Assembly: GCA_022822265.1 (NCBI GenBank)
Contig: JAJECA010000054.1
Coordinates: forward strand, 1-40,649
Reading direction: 5' to 3'
DNA from: Acidimicrobiia bacterium
Lineage (GTDB): Bacteria; Actinomycetota; Acidimicrobiia; Acidimicrobiales; Bin134
Length of the DNA: 40,649 nucleotides
Position numbers and translations under genes: made by a program. Below are positions 7,272 to 15,987 of this stretch, piece by piece. The notes under the pieces were generated by a model, which saw only the letters and a list, made by a program, of their open reading frames with translations, was not told where the DNA came from and ran no database searches. The stretch's first letter is position 1. Every line of letters begins with the position of its first letter.

Positions 7272-9586
7272 TGCTGAGCTCTTTGGATGAGCTCGAACAC
7301 GTCGCGGGGCCCGAGGGGGAACGTGTCCACCTGCACGCCGAGAGGGGCCAGAGCGTCGGCCACGGCATTGGCTACCGCCGCGGGGGCGCCGATGGTGCCT
7401 CCCTCCCCCATTCCCTTGAAGCCCCCCTCGGTGTTCGACAAAGTCTCGATGTGGCCGCACTCGATGGGCGGCAACTCCGGGGCGCTGGGTATGAGGTAAT
7501 CCATGAAGGTGGATGCCAGCGGGCTGCCCTGGTCGTCGTAGGCCATGTTCTCCCACAGTACGCCGCCGATTCCCTGCACCACGCCGCCGGCGATCTGACC
7601 GTCGACCACCATGGGGTTGATCATGCGCCCGCAGTCCTCGCTGACCACGAAGCGCTCCAGGGACACCAGGCCGGTTTCGATGTCCACCTCGCAGATGCAG
7701 ACGTGGGTGGCGTTGGAAAAAGTGAACACATTGGGCGGCTGATACCGGTTGCTGGCTTCCAGCCCCGGTTCCATGCCCGCGGGGAGCTGATCGGTGCTGC
7801 GGTAGGCGATCCCGGCGATCTCGCCCAGCGTGATGTTGCGGGTAGGGGTGCCGGCCACCGAGGCCACCCCATCGCTCACCTCGATGTCGGCTGCGGCGGC
7901 CTCCAGAAGGTGGGCGGCAATCTCCGCCACCTTGTCGTGCAGTTCACGGGCCGCACCGATGGCCGCCCCGCCCCCGATGACCGCCGATCGGCTTCCGCCG
8001 GTGCCCGCCCCGAATGGGGTGGCGGCGGTATCGCCCTGCACGAACTCGATGTCATCCAGCGCGCAGCCCAGATGCTCCGCCACCAGTTGGGCCATGGTGG
8101 TGGCCAAGCTCTGCCCGTGGTCACCGCTGCCCATAAAGATGCGCACAACGCCGCTGGGGTCGATCCGGATGGTCACCTGCTCGGTGGCCAAAGATGCCCA
8201 CGCCATGCCCGAAGGCTCCACGTAAGAGCTGATGCCCAAACCGAGGTAACGGCCCTGGGCCCGGGCCTCTTGCTGGCGCTGGCGGAACCCGTCGTAGTCC
8301 ACCATCTGGGCGGCCTGGTCCAGGCACTCCCGCAACGACACGTTCTCGTACACCATGCCGGTAGCGGTGGTGTAGGGAAGCTCGTCGGCGGTCACCGTGT
8401 TGCGGCGCCTCAGCTCCAGCGGGTCGATGCCCAGCTCTTGGGCCACATGGTCCATCATCTGCTCTCGGGCGGTGGTCTCGCTCAGCCACGGCCCCCGATA
8501 GGCCGCCCGCCCGACGGTGTTGGTGTAGGCCGACCGGCTGGCAAACCCGTAGAGCGGAACGCGGTACGGGCCGGGGAAGAATCGGGCCAGGTTGCCCGAC
8601 GCGCTGCTGTGCCCGCCCACCGCATAGGCCCCCACGTCCTCCACATGGCGCACCCGGCACCCCAGGATCCGGGCATCGGCGTCCAGCGCCATCGACACGT
8701 CTAACACCTCGGCCCGAGCCTGGTTGGCCGCGATCAGGTTCTCACTGCGGTCCTCGATCCACTTGATTGGCCGGCACAGATGCCGGCTGGCCAGCACGAT
8801 GCAATCCTCGTCCCGGGTGACCATCATTTTCTGGCCGAACCCGCCTCCGATATCGCCCATCCGCACGTGGACCTGGTGGTGGGCGATTCCGAGAAGGTTG
8901 GCAAAGTGAACGTGGTACTCATGGGGGTTCTGCGATGACACCCAGGCTTCGAGGGTGTCGGCAAACGGCGTCCAGCTGGCGATGATGCCGCGGGGTTCCA
9001 TCGGCGCGTTCGTGGCGCGCGACTGGGTGAACCTGCGGGTCACCACATAGGCGGCTGAATCGAACACCCCATCGAGCTCCGGCGGGTCGGTAGGCGGCAT
9101 CGACTGGGCCTCGTTGGAGTCGCGTTCGGGGTGGACCAAATCAACGCTGTTCTCCAAGGCGACCTGCGCTCCGATCACCGGCGTCTGCGTCTCTTTGTCC
9201 ACTTCTACCAATTCGGCGGCATCCAAAGCGGCATACGGGCTGTCGGCCACGACCACGGCGACAGGCTCGCCCACATAGCGGACGTCACCTTCAGCCAGAG
9301 CCCGCAGTGGCGGGTAGGGAACCTGGTCGCCGATCAGGGCCGCGAACATCGGGCCGGCCAGCGGGTTCAGCTCCGTCGCAGTGAGCACGTCTACCACTCC
9401 GGGATGGGCCTTGGCCGCTTCAGTGTCTATGCCCCGCACCAACCCCCGGGCCACGCTGCTGCGCACGAACCGGGCATGCAGCATGCCCGGCACCTCCATG
9501 TTGGCGATGTAGGTGCCCCTACCGGCGGTGAGCCGCCGGTCCTCCCTGCGAAGAACCCGCTGTCCGATGAACCTTCCGGCACTCAC
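7268..9586 (-). CDS. Molybdenum hydroxylase large subunit (CoxL/XDH-like, orphan)
   Basis: Molybdopterin cytosine dinucleotide-binding subunit of the xanthine oxidase family, about 772 aa. The segments RFIGQRVLRREDRRL (start), NAPMEPRG near residue 195, GGGFGQK near 247-253 and GEGGTIGAP near the C-terminus are typical; the last contains the expected catalytic Glu. The active-site loop reads AYRGPW (about 362-367), unlike AYXCSFR of form I CO dehydrogenase and unlike the form II motif. I chose GTG 9586, just after the SDR stop; GTG 9631 is an alternative overlapping the SDR gene. No 2Fe-2S or FAD subunit gene lies in the window, so the electron-transfer partners are elsewhere. The substrate is unknown. 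Confidence 0.86.
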   Translation of the reverse strand: MSAGRFIGQRVLRREDRRLTAGRGTYIANMEVPGMLHARFVRSSVARGLVRGIDTEAAKAHPGVVDVLTATELNPLAGPMFAALIGDQVPYPPLRALAEGDVRYVGEPVAVVVADSPYAALDAAELVEVDKETQTPVIGAQVALENSVDLVHPERDSNEAQSMPPTDPPELDGVFDSAAYVVTRRFTQSRATNAPMEPRGIIASWTPFADTLEAWVSSQNPHEYHVHFANLLGIAHHQVHVRMGDIGGGFGQKMMVTRDEDCIVLASRHLCRPIKWIEDRSENLIAANQARAEVLDVSMALDADARILGCRVRHVEDVGAYAVGGHSSASGNLARFFPGPYRVPLYGFASRSAYTNTVGRAAYRGPWLSETTAREQMMDHVAQELGIDPLELRRRNTVTADELPYTTATGMVYENVSLRECLDQAAQMVDYDGFRQRQQEARAQGRYLGLGISSYVEPSGMAWASLATEQVTIRIDPSGVVRIFMGSGDHGQSLATTMAQLVAEHLGCALDDIEFVQGDTAATPFGAGTGGSRSAVIGGGAAIGAARELHDKVAEIAAHLLEAAAADIEVSDGVASVAGTPTRNITLGEIAGIAYRSTDQLPAGMEPGLEASNRYQPPNVFTFSNATHVCICEVDIETGLVSLERFVVSEDCGRMINPMVVDGQIAGGVVQGIGGVLWENMAYDDQGSPLASTFMDYLIPSAPELPPIECGHIETLSNTEGGFKGMGEGGTIGAPAAVANAVADALAPLGVQVDTFPLGPRDVFELIQRAQQ

Positions 9587-9590
9587 TGGG

Positions 9591-10358
9591 TCATCGGGCC
9601 AAGTAGCCGCCGTCAACCGGGAGTGCGACACCGGTCACAAAACTGCTGGCATCGCTGGCCAAGAACAGCGCAACCTCGGCGATCTCCTCGGGCTGCGATG
9701 GACGCTGCAAAGGCACCGAAGTCTCCAGAAACTCCTTCATCAGGGGTTTGACGTCGGTGCCGGGCTCCCGTCCGAAGAACAGCGGAAGCATGGGGGTGTC
9801 CACTGGGCCGGGGCAGATGACGTTGGCCCGAACCTTGGGGGCTAGGGCCAGAGCCAGCGACTTGCCGAACGTCACGATTGCCCCCTTGGTCATCGAGTAC
9901 AGCGGCGAGAACGGCGAGCCCACCACCCCAGATGTGGAAGCGGTCAGGATGATCGACGCGTTGCCCGACGCCTCCAACAGGGGCACCGCCCGGGCAACGG
10001 TGAAGAAGGCCGATTTCATGTTGATAGCCGCAGTCTCTTCGTAGTCGGCCTCGCTCATGTCGAGCCCGGCCGGACCGGGGATGCCGGCGTGGGCGTAGAG
10101 AACGTCGATCTTGCCGTGAGTCGAGCCGACCTCGGCCATCAACCCTTCAATCTGAGCCACATCGCTGACATCGACGGTGAAGGCGCTGGCCGCGCCCCCC
10201 GCATCGGCGATCAAATCCACGGTCTCAGCGGCAGCGTCGGCGCGAAGATCGGCCACCACCACATGAGCACCCTCGCCAGCCATGCGCCGGGCCGCGGCCC
10301 GACCCATGCCTGAACCGGAAGCGGTTATGACCGCTACTCTTCCATCGAGCACTCCCAT
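9591..10358 (-). CDS. SDR family oxidoreductase
   Basis: NAD(P)-dependent dehydrogenase/reductase of 255 aa, normal for a classical SDR. The nucleotide-binding turn is TASGSGMG (residues 11-18), with Ala where most have Gly after Thr. The structural NAG motif reads AHAG. The catalytic Ser is in ILTASTSG and the Tyr-Lys pair in YSMTK. The PGPVDTPM and C-terminal VDGGY segments are typical. ATG 10358 has a G-rich stretch (10363-10368) upstream and puts the Rossmann strand at the right place; an ATG at 10388 is possible. It heads the leftward operon with the Mo subunit, AtuA and the AtuA small protein. It probably oxidises or reduces a hydroxy or keto intermediate. Confidence 0.88.
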   Translation of the reverse strand: MGVLDGRVAVITASGSGMGRAAARRMAGEGAHVVVADLRADAAAETVDLIADAGGAASAFTVDVSDVAQIEGLMAEVGSTHGKIDVLYAHAGIPGPAGLDMSEADYEETAAINMKSAFFTVARAVPLLEASGNASIILTASTSGVVGSPFSPLYSMTKGAIVTFGKSLALALAPKVRANVICPGPVDTPMLPLFFGREPGTDVKPLMKEFLETSVPLQRPSQPEEIAEVALFLASDASSFVTGVALPVDGGYLAR

Positions 10359-10416
10359 TGAAACCCCCGTGAGCAAGAACTCTTCCATTTACGATGATCG
10401 ATTTAGCCGTCGCAGC

Positions 10417-10424
10417 GAGGAAAG
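10417..10424 (+). promoter_or_regulatory. Strong ribosome binding site of the amidohydrolase operon
   Basis: GAGGAAAG lies six bases before ATG 10431 and is one of the clearest Shine-Dalgarno sites in the window. The 72-base gap 10359-10430 must carry promoters for both divergent operons; it is A/T-richer (for example TTTACGATGATCGATTTAG) but I could not fix -35/-10 boxes. Confidence 0.6.
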
Positions 10425-10430
10425 AACGCC

Positions 10431-11687
10431 ATGAACGCACATGACCCGCTGGACGGCCTGAAGATTATCGACTGCGATTCCCACTTCACCGAGCCGCCGG
10501 AGCTGTGGACGGCCCGGGCCCCCGCCGCCATGCACAACCGAGTGCCGGTGCAGAAGACGGTCGACGGCATCACCGCGTGGTATCTCGACGGCCAGGTGTG
10601 GGCCAGCACCGGCGGCAACACCATCCAGACCGGGCACGAGAAGATCCTGGGCAGCCACGTGGTCCAGCCCTTCGACGTCATCGACACCAGCGCCTGGGCC
10701 GTGAAGGAGCGCCTCGAGCTCTGCGACGAGATCGGGGTCCACGCCCAGATCCTGTACCCAAACGGCGTCGGCTTCTCCTCCAACCACGTCTTCGCCATCG
10801 AGGATCTGGCCCAGCGGCGGATGGTTCTGGAAATTTACAACGACTTCTTCGTCGACATCCAGCACGAGTCCAACGGCCGGCTGTTCCCCCAAGCCATGCT
10901 CCCGATCTGGGATATGGAGTTCACCGTGGCGGAGATGACCCGGCTGCTGGACAAGGGCGTCACCGGGTTCACCCTCTCCGACAAACCCGAGATGGTGGGC
11001 CTCCCCGAGCTGTGGGAGCCCTACTTCGCCCCCATGTGGGACCTGTTCAACCAGTCGGGAGCGGTGGCCAACTTCCACATCGGCGCCGGAATGAGCCGAG
11101 CCGAGATGGAGAGCATCCGAGGCGCCCGCTTCCAGCAGGCCCGGGTGGGCGGCGAAGCCGGCTCCGACGACCTGCCCCGGCCCATTCCCGTGGCCCCCAA
11201 CACATGTTGGGGGCAATTCGACCACCAGCGTCGCCTCGCCATCCACGCCACCCAGATGTACATGAGCAACGTGCGCATCATCGTCAACCTGTGCATGAGC
11301 GACCTGTTCGACCGCTACCCCAACCTCAAGGTCGTCTCGGCCGAGAGCGGCATCGGCTGGGTCCCGTTCATCCTCGAAGCCCTCGAGTACCAATACGACG
11401 AGATGGTCACCGAAGCCCACGAGGTGGCCCTCAACTCCCGTCGCCCCCGGGAGTATTTCAACGACCACATCTGGGTCATGTTCTGGTTCGAGCGGTCGGC
11501 CCCGGCCAAGCTCATCGAAGACGTCGGGGTCAACAACGTGCTGGTGGAGACCGACATACCCCATCCGACGTGCCTGTTCCCGGGCGCCCGGGAGCACTTC
11601 GCCCGGGTGCTGGCCGACGTCGATCCCCTTGTCCGCCGTCGAGTGCTCCAGGACAACGCCGCCGAGCTCTACGGCATCGACGTCTAG
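10431..11687 (+). CDS. Amidohydrolase-2 family metal-dependent hydrolase/decarboxylase
   Basis: TIM-barrel enzyme of 418 aa related to the aminocarboxymuconate semialdehyde decarboxylase group. The N-terminal metal motif is IIDCDSHFTEP (residues 12-22). Further expected metal and active-site positions are in VANFHIGAG (about 209-217), ESGIGWVPF (about 304-312) and VETDIPHPT (about 365-373). It starts after a strong Shine-Dalgarno site and leads a five-gene rightward operon. Members of this family in actinobacteria often sit beside LLM oxidoreductases in catabolic clusters of unknown substrate. Hydrolysis of a ring or C-C bond, or decarboxylation, are the likely reactions; the sequence does not decide between them. 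Confidence 0.87.
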   Translation: MNAHDPLDGLKIIDCDSHFTEPPELWTARAPAAMHNRVPVQKTVDGITAWYLDGQVWASTGGNTIQTGHEKILGSHVVQPFDVIDTSAWAVKERLELCDEIGVHAQILYPNGVGFSSNHVFAIEDLAQRRMVLEIYNDFFVDIQHESNGRLFPQAMLPIWDMEFTVAEMTRLLDKGVTGFTLSDKPEMVGLPELWEPYFAPMWDLFNQSGAVANFHIGAGMSRAEMESIRGARFQQARVGGEAGSDDLPRPIPVAPNTCWGQFDHQRRLAIHATQMYMSNVRIIVNLCMSDLFDRYPNLKVVSAESGIGWVPFILEALEYQYDEMVTEAHEVALNSRRPREYFNDHIWVMFWFERSAPAKLIEDVGVNNVLVETDIPHPTCLFPGAREHFARVLADVDPLVRRRVLQDNAAELYGIDV

Positions 11688-11695
11688 GGGTTCCC

Positions 11696-12775
11696 ATGCA
11701 GTTCGGCATGATCATCAGCGACGTGCCGCGTGAGGTGGACCCCCTCGAGCAGTTCGACGGCATTCTGCGCCAAGTGGAGGCCGGACAGCGCAACGGCCTC
11801 AGCCATTTCGTCATCGGCCAGCACTTCTTGTACGGCGACCTGCGCTGGCTCCAGCCGGTTCCCCTCCTCGCCCGCCTGGCCGCCGAGATCGACGACCACG
11901 TGCGGCTGGCCACCACCGTGCTGCTGGCCCCCAAGTACCACCCGGTGATCCTGGCCGAGGAGCTTGCCACGCTAGACATCGTCACCCGGGGGCGCCTCGA
12001 CGTCGGCCTCGGGCTCGGATACCGGAGCGAAGAGTTCGACTTGATGAATGTCCCGATCAGCAAGCGGGTGAGCCTGTTCGACGAGTGCCTCGACATCTTG
12101 AAGCTTTGCTGGGCCATGGAGGACTTCGACTACCACGGCCAGCATTGGCAGATTCAAGATGCCACGCCCCATATCCGATGCGTGCAGCAACCCCATCCCC
12201 CTATTTGGATGGGCGCGCACTCCCGCAAGGGCGCTCGGCGGGCGGGCCGAGTGGGCGACCGGTTCATCATCCCGCCGGAGTACGACATCCATGAGATGCG
12301 GGTCCGTTTGGGCATCATGGCCGCCGGATTCGCCGAGCGGGGCAAACCGATGGGCCATCAGCCACTCCGGCGCAACGCCTTCGTCGGCGCCACCAACGAG
12401 GAGGCACGAGCCAGATTCGTGGAAGTCAGCAAGGAGCGCTACCTCTCGTATGCCCGCAAGGAGCTCGACATACTGGACGAGGAAGCGCTCATGGGCAACT
12501 TCTTCGAGGAGGTGAGGCACTCGGTGGCGGTGGGCACTGCCCAACAGGTGATCGACCACTTCACCGAGGTGGCCCGAGAGCTGCCAATAGACCCGTTCGT
12601 GGTGAAGCCCCAGTGGCCCGAGATGCACATCGACGAGGTGATCGACTACCTCGACACCATGGGACAAGAGGTCATTCCGGCGCTGGCCGAAGTCCCGCCC
12701 ATGCCCGTAGAGGACATCCCCACCTCACTGGCTCCGGCAGCCGACGAGGTGGCCGAGGCAATGGAGGCCATGTGA
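11696..12775 (+). CDS. LLM class flavin-dependent oxidoreductase
   Basis: Luciferase-like monooxygenase of 359 aa using FMN or F420. The start MQFGMIISDVP is the first barrel strand. Family marks are the GLGYRSEEFDL segment near residue 103, PHPPIWMGA near residue 163 and the following RRAGRVGDRF segment. A C-terminal extension past EVIPAL (about 325-359) is acidic and proline-rich and is absent from the paralogue at 15973-16962. The start is eight bases after the amidohydrolase stop, and the GTG of the thioesterase overlaps its stop. Likely roles are Baeyer-Villiger-like or ring monooxygenation, or F420-dependent hydride transfer. The cofactor choice is inferred, not visible. Confidence 0.88.
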   Translation: MQFGMIISDVPREVDPLEQFDGILRQVEAGQRNGLSHFVIGQHFLYGDLRWLQPVPLLARLAAEIDDHVRLATTVLLAPKYHPVILAEELATLDIVTRGRLDVGLGLGYRSEEFDLMNVPISKRVSLFDECLDILKLCWAMEDFDYHGQHWQIQDATPHIRCVQQPHPPIWMGAHSRKGARRAGRVGDRFIIPPEYDIHEMRVRLGIMAAGFAERGKPMGHQPLRRNAFVGATNEEARARFVEVSKERYLSYARKELDILDEEALMGNFFEEVRHSVAVGTAQQVIDHFTEVARELPIDPFVVKPQWPEMHIDEVIDYLDTMGQEVIPALAEVPPMPVEDIPTSLAPAADEVAEAMEAM

Positions 12776-13578
12776 CCGCAGCATCATTCGACGAGGCCAT
12801 CGCCCATACACCGCTGGGCGACGGGCGCTTCCTCACCACTACACCCCCATCTTGGATGGCCTCGGGCCGCGTTCCCGCCGGGCTGGTGGAAGCGCAGTTG
12901 ATGGCCGGACTGGCGGCCACGGTCACCGACCCCCAGTACCGGCCGCTGTCGTTCACCGCCCATCTGCTGCGAGCGCCGGGGGAAGGCGACTACGAGGTGC
13001 AGACGGATGTGCTCCGCACGGGCCGCACGCTCATCAGCACGTCGGCCCGGGTGGTGCAGGGCGACAAGCTGATCGCCACCGCGTTGGCCAGCTTCGCCAC
13101 CGACCGGCCCAGCCCCGAGTTCGACGAGTTGCCCATGCCCGAGGTGGCTCCGCCCACCCCGGGTCGGGAGACCGACGGCTACGTTCCCGAGTTCGCCTAT
13201 CCGTACGGCGACAACGTGGTCATGCAGGACCGCCTCGGACCGAGGCCATTCACCGCGCCCGACGGCCCCATGGAGCGGGTGGGATGGGCCGGCTTCGCCC
13301 AGGCCCGCCCCATCGACGCCCCCGGTCTGCTGATGATCGGCGATATCGGGATGATGGGCTGGTGGGTGCGCCTCGACCGCATGTACACCACCGCCACCCT
13401 GGACCACACCACCTATTTCCGGGCCGATCTGTCCCAGGCAAAGGCCGACGACATGGTGCTGCTGCGGTCGCGCACCGGGTTGGTCCGCGGCGGCTACCTG
13501 GATTGGGACCTCGACATCTGGGCCCCTGACCGCACCCTGTTGTGCCAATCTCGCCAGATCCTGGCCATCCTCGGATGA
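12772..13578 (+). CDS. Acyl-CoA thioesterase-like double hot-dog protein
   Basis: Protein of 268 aa resembling TesB-type or 4HBT_3 thioesterases with two hot-dog halves. The first half runs to about residue 110 (SWMASGRVPAGL, then LSFTAHLLRAPGEG and a FATDRPSP stretch); the second starts near residue 140 and contains RVGWAGFAQARPIDAP and the LDHTTYFRAD strand. GTG 12772 was chosen because it overlaps the LLM stop in a GTGA junction; the open frame further upstream is the shadow of the LLM gene. It would hydrolyse a CoA ester in the pathway or recycle CoA. The family is supported by length, hot-dog strands and context; the substrate is unknown. Confidence 0.78.
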   Translation: MTAASFDEAIAHTPLGDGRFLTTTPPSWMASGRVPAGLVEAQLMAGLAATVTDPQYRPLSFTAHLLRAPGEGDYEVQTDVLRTGRTLISTSARVVQGDKLIATALASFATDRPSPEFDELPMPEVAPPTPGRETDGYVPEFAYPYGDNVVMQDRLGPRPFTAPDGPMERVGWAGFAQARPIDAPGLLMIGDIGMMGWWVRLDRMYTTATLDHTTYFRADLSQAKADDMVLLRSRTGLVRGGYLDWDLDIWAPDRTLLCQSRQILAILG

Positions 13579-13585
13579 CCGGACG

Positions 13586-14773
13586 ATGACCCGGCCCGCG
13601 CCGCTGCGCATCGTCGACTTCTCCACTCACATGTCGGGGCCCCTGGCCTCGCACCTGCTGGTGGAGATGGGCGCCGATGTCATCAAGGTCGAACACCCGG
13701 TTCAGGGCGACGGCAACCGGGGCAACGACCCCAAGATCGCCGGGGTCAGCGATCTGCACCTCGCCCTCAACCCCGGCACCCGCAGCATCGCAATCAGCAC
13801 CAACTCGCCCCACTGGGCCGACGTGGTGGCCGGGGTCACTGCCTGGGCCGACGCGGTGATCGTCGGCGCCCGCCCCAAGGACGCCGTTCGCCGGGGGCTC
13901 GACTTCCACACCCTCCTCGAGGCCAACCCGCAGCTGGTGTACTGCGTGATCTCGGGTTACGGGCTGGCCGGACCGTGGGCGGAGTACAAGGCCCACGGCC
14001 AGAACATGGACGCGTTGGCCGGCCGGGTTGAGGTGGAGTGGATCGAGGGCCAGCCCCAAACCAGGGTCGGGTGGCGCTCGGCCGGAGTGCTGCTGGCCGG
14101 GGTTTTCGGCGCCATGGGAGTGCTGGCCGCCATCGTCAAGCGAGACCGGGGCGGCGGACCCCAATTCGTGCACACCTCCATCTGGAACACCGCACTGTGG
14201 TGGAACTGGCGAGACGTGAACACCTGGGTGAACAACGACGAGCCCTGGCATGAGTACCGCTCATTGGGATCGCGCTATGCCATGTACGCCACCTCCGACC
14301 ACCGCGCCCTGCTCATCTGCCCGCTGGAGAGGGTGGCCTGGGAGCGGTTTTGCGACCTGGCCGGGCTGCAACAACTCAGGGCGCGGGGAGAGTGGACCCA
14401 CAGCATGGACTTCGGATACGACGACGAGTTCCCGCTGATCGCCGAGGCCATCAGCCGGCGCACCTTCGACGACTGGAATCGCCTCCTCGACGAAGCCGAA
14501 ATACCGTTCGCCCCCATACTCACCCTCGACGAGGCGGTCAGCAGCGACCACGCCGCCGTCAACCGGGTGCTCCGGGGAACCGAGCTTCCCGGAGGCCGAG
14601 TTCAAATGGCCGCCTCACCGGTGCAGCTCTCCACGAACCCCGACGAGGCGGCCCAACCCGACCTTTCCGACCTGCCGCCGCCCCCCGACCTGGGCGCAGA
14701 CACCGCCGATATCCTCGCCGAAATCGGATTGGACAAGCTGATTGGAGAAGACCTGTCGGGAGGCCGGGCATGA
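13586..14773 (+). CDS. Class III CoA-transferase homologue lacking the catalytic Asp
   Basis: CaiB/BaiF family protein of 395 aa. The N-terminus (RIVDFSTHMSGPLASHLL, then GADVIKVEHP) is the standard CoA-binding Rossmann part. Aligned by hand to its neighbour, the segment VGWRSAGVLLAG (residues 161-172) replaces VGVPMADFTGAL, so the aspartate that forms the acyl-anhydride (D169 in the neighbour and in formyl-CoA transferase) is a Gly here. The conserved GP turn and KRDRGGGPQ region remain. The gene overlaps its paralogue by four bases. Family knowledge: some class III enzymes, such as BbsEF, are made of two different subunits. Inference: this chain is the non-catalytic partner of a heteromer. 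It is eight bases after the thioesterase gene. Confidence 0.85.
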   Translation: MTRPAPLRIVDFSTHMSGPLASHLLVEMGADVIKVEHPVQGDGNRGNDPKIAGVSDLHLALNPGTRSIAISTNSPHWADVVAGVTAWADAVIVGARPKDAVRRGLDFHTLLEANPQLVYCVISGYGLAGPWAEYKAHGQNMDALAGRVEVEWIEGQPQTRVGWRSAGVLLAGVFGAMGVLAAIVKRDRGGGPQFVHTSIWNTALWWNWRDVNTWVNNDEPWHEYRSLGSRYAMYATSDHRALLICPLERVAWERFCDLAGLQQLRARGEWTHSMDFGYDDEFPLIAEAISRRTFDDWNRLLDEAEIPFAPILTLDEAVSSDHAAVNRVLRGTELPGGRVQMAASPVQLSTNPDEAAQPDLSDLPPPPDLGADTADILAEIGLDKLIGEDLSGGRA

Positions 14774-15987
14774 CCAAGCCCCTCGACGGAATCCGGGTGC
14801 TGGATTTCACCCGCCACATGGCCGGCCCCTACGGCACCATGATTCTGGGCGACTATGGGGCCGATGTCGTCAAGGTGGAGAGCCTCCCCCACGGCGACGG
14901 CGCCCGCGGCGTGGGCACTGCATTCATCGACGGCGAGAGCGCGCTGTTCCTAATCTGGAATCGGGGCAAGCGCAGCCTCGCCCTTGACATGCGCAAACCA
15001 GAGGGGCTCGAGGCGGTTCATCGCCTGGCCGCCACCGTCGACGTGGTGGTCACCAGCTACCGGCCCGGCGTGGCCGACGAGATCGGCATCGGCTACGACG
15101 CTCTGTCGGCTATCAACGATCAGATCGTGTACATCTCCCTCACCGCATTCGGACCGGACGGTCCGCTGGCCCCCTATCCGGGGACCGACCCGGTGGTCCA
15201 GGCGGTCTCGGGGGTCATGTCGGTGACCGGGGAGCCTGATGGGGGCCCCAACCTGGTGGGGGTCCCGATGGCCGATTTCACCGGTGCATTGGTCACCGCC
15301 CAGGCCGCCATGCTCGGCCTGTTCGCCCGACAGCAAACCGGCAAGGGCCAGCTCATCGACGTCTCGATGCTCTTCGCCCTGATGTCGTCGCTCACCACCC
15401 GGCTGGCCTCGCACTGGGTGGACGGCGAGGATCCCGGGCGCCATGGCAGCGCCCACAGCGTGGTGGTGCCCTATGAGGCGTTCCAGACCGCCGACGGCCA
15501 CGTGGTTACCGGTGTGTGGGGCGGCGCCGACGGGTGGGAGCGGTTCTGCCGGGCCGTCGGCAAGCCGGAGTTGGCTGCCGACGAGCGCTATCTGACCAAC
15601 CAGCAGCGGGTGGACGCCCGAGCCGAGCTCACCGAATATCTGCAAGGCATCTTCATCACCCGGACCAGCGCGGAGTGGGAGGAGTCGTTCAACCAGCACC
15701 GGGCGCTGTTCGGGCCGGTCCACACCTTCTCGCAGATCCTCAACCACCCCCAGGTGAAGCAGGCCGGATTGGTGCAATCGGTGGAGCACGCCACTTTGGG
15801 CGAGATCCCCCAGTTGGGTCCGGTGATCGGGCTGCACGACACCCCTGGGGGGATTGCCGGGCCTCCCCCGGTGCTGGGCCAGCACAGCGAGGAGATCCTG
15901 GCCGAGGCCGGCTACAGCCCCGAGGAAATCGCCGCCATGATCAAAGCCGGGGTGGCGGGCACGGCCCCACCATCAGCCGGACAATAG
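14770..15987 (+). CDS. Class III (CaiB/BaiF family) CoA-transferase
   Basis: Moves CoA between organic acids. The protein has 405 aa. Signature parts are RVLDFTRHMAGPYGTMILGD (9-28), GADVVKVE (30-37), RGKRSLALD, and VGVPMADFTGAL with catalytic D169 at exactly the formyl-CoA transferase position. The GKGQLIDVSM segment near residue 191 is also typical. ATG 14770 overlaps the stop of the preceding paralogue (ATGA). At its 3' end it overlaps the convergent LLM gene by 15 bases, so the two transcripts are antisense at their ends. It is the last gene of the rightward operon and likely activates or recycles the pathway acid. Donor and acceptor are unknown. Confidence 0.92.
   Translation: MTKPLDGIRVLDFTRHMAGPYGTMILGDYGADVVKVESLPHGDGARGVGTAFIDGESALFLIWNRGKRSLALDMRKPEGLEAVHRLAATVDVVVTSYRPGVADEIGIGYDALSAINDQIVYISLTAFGPDGPLAPYPGTDPVVQAVSGVMSVTGEPDGGPNLVGVPMADFTGALVTAQAAMLGLFARQQTGKGQLIDVSMLFALMSSLTTRLASHWVDGEDPGRHGSAHSVVVPYEAFQTADGHVVTGVWGGADGWERFCRAVGKPELAADERYLTNQQRVDARAELTEYLQGIFITRTSAEWEESFNQHRALFGPVHTFSQILNHPQVKQAGLVQSVEHATLGEIPQLGPVIGLHDTPGGIAGPPPVLGQHSEEILAEAGYSPEEIAAMIKAGVAGTAPPSAGQ

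Noticed and set aside
5943..7556. AtuA read as a 537-aa protein
   Set aside because: Residues before 7271 are antisense to the Mo subunit and have no AtuA similarity; the ATGA junction at 7271 fixes the start.
7268..9631. The Mo subunit as a form I CO dehydrogenase (coxL)
   Set aside because: The active-site loop is AYRGPW rather than AYXCSFR and no coxS/coxM neighbours exist.
10505..11695. Long N-terminal extension of the LLM protein across the amidohydrolase
   Set aside because: It is an out-of-frame, Arg/Pro-rich shadow; the family start is ATG 11696.
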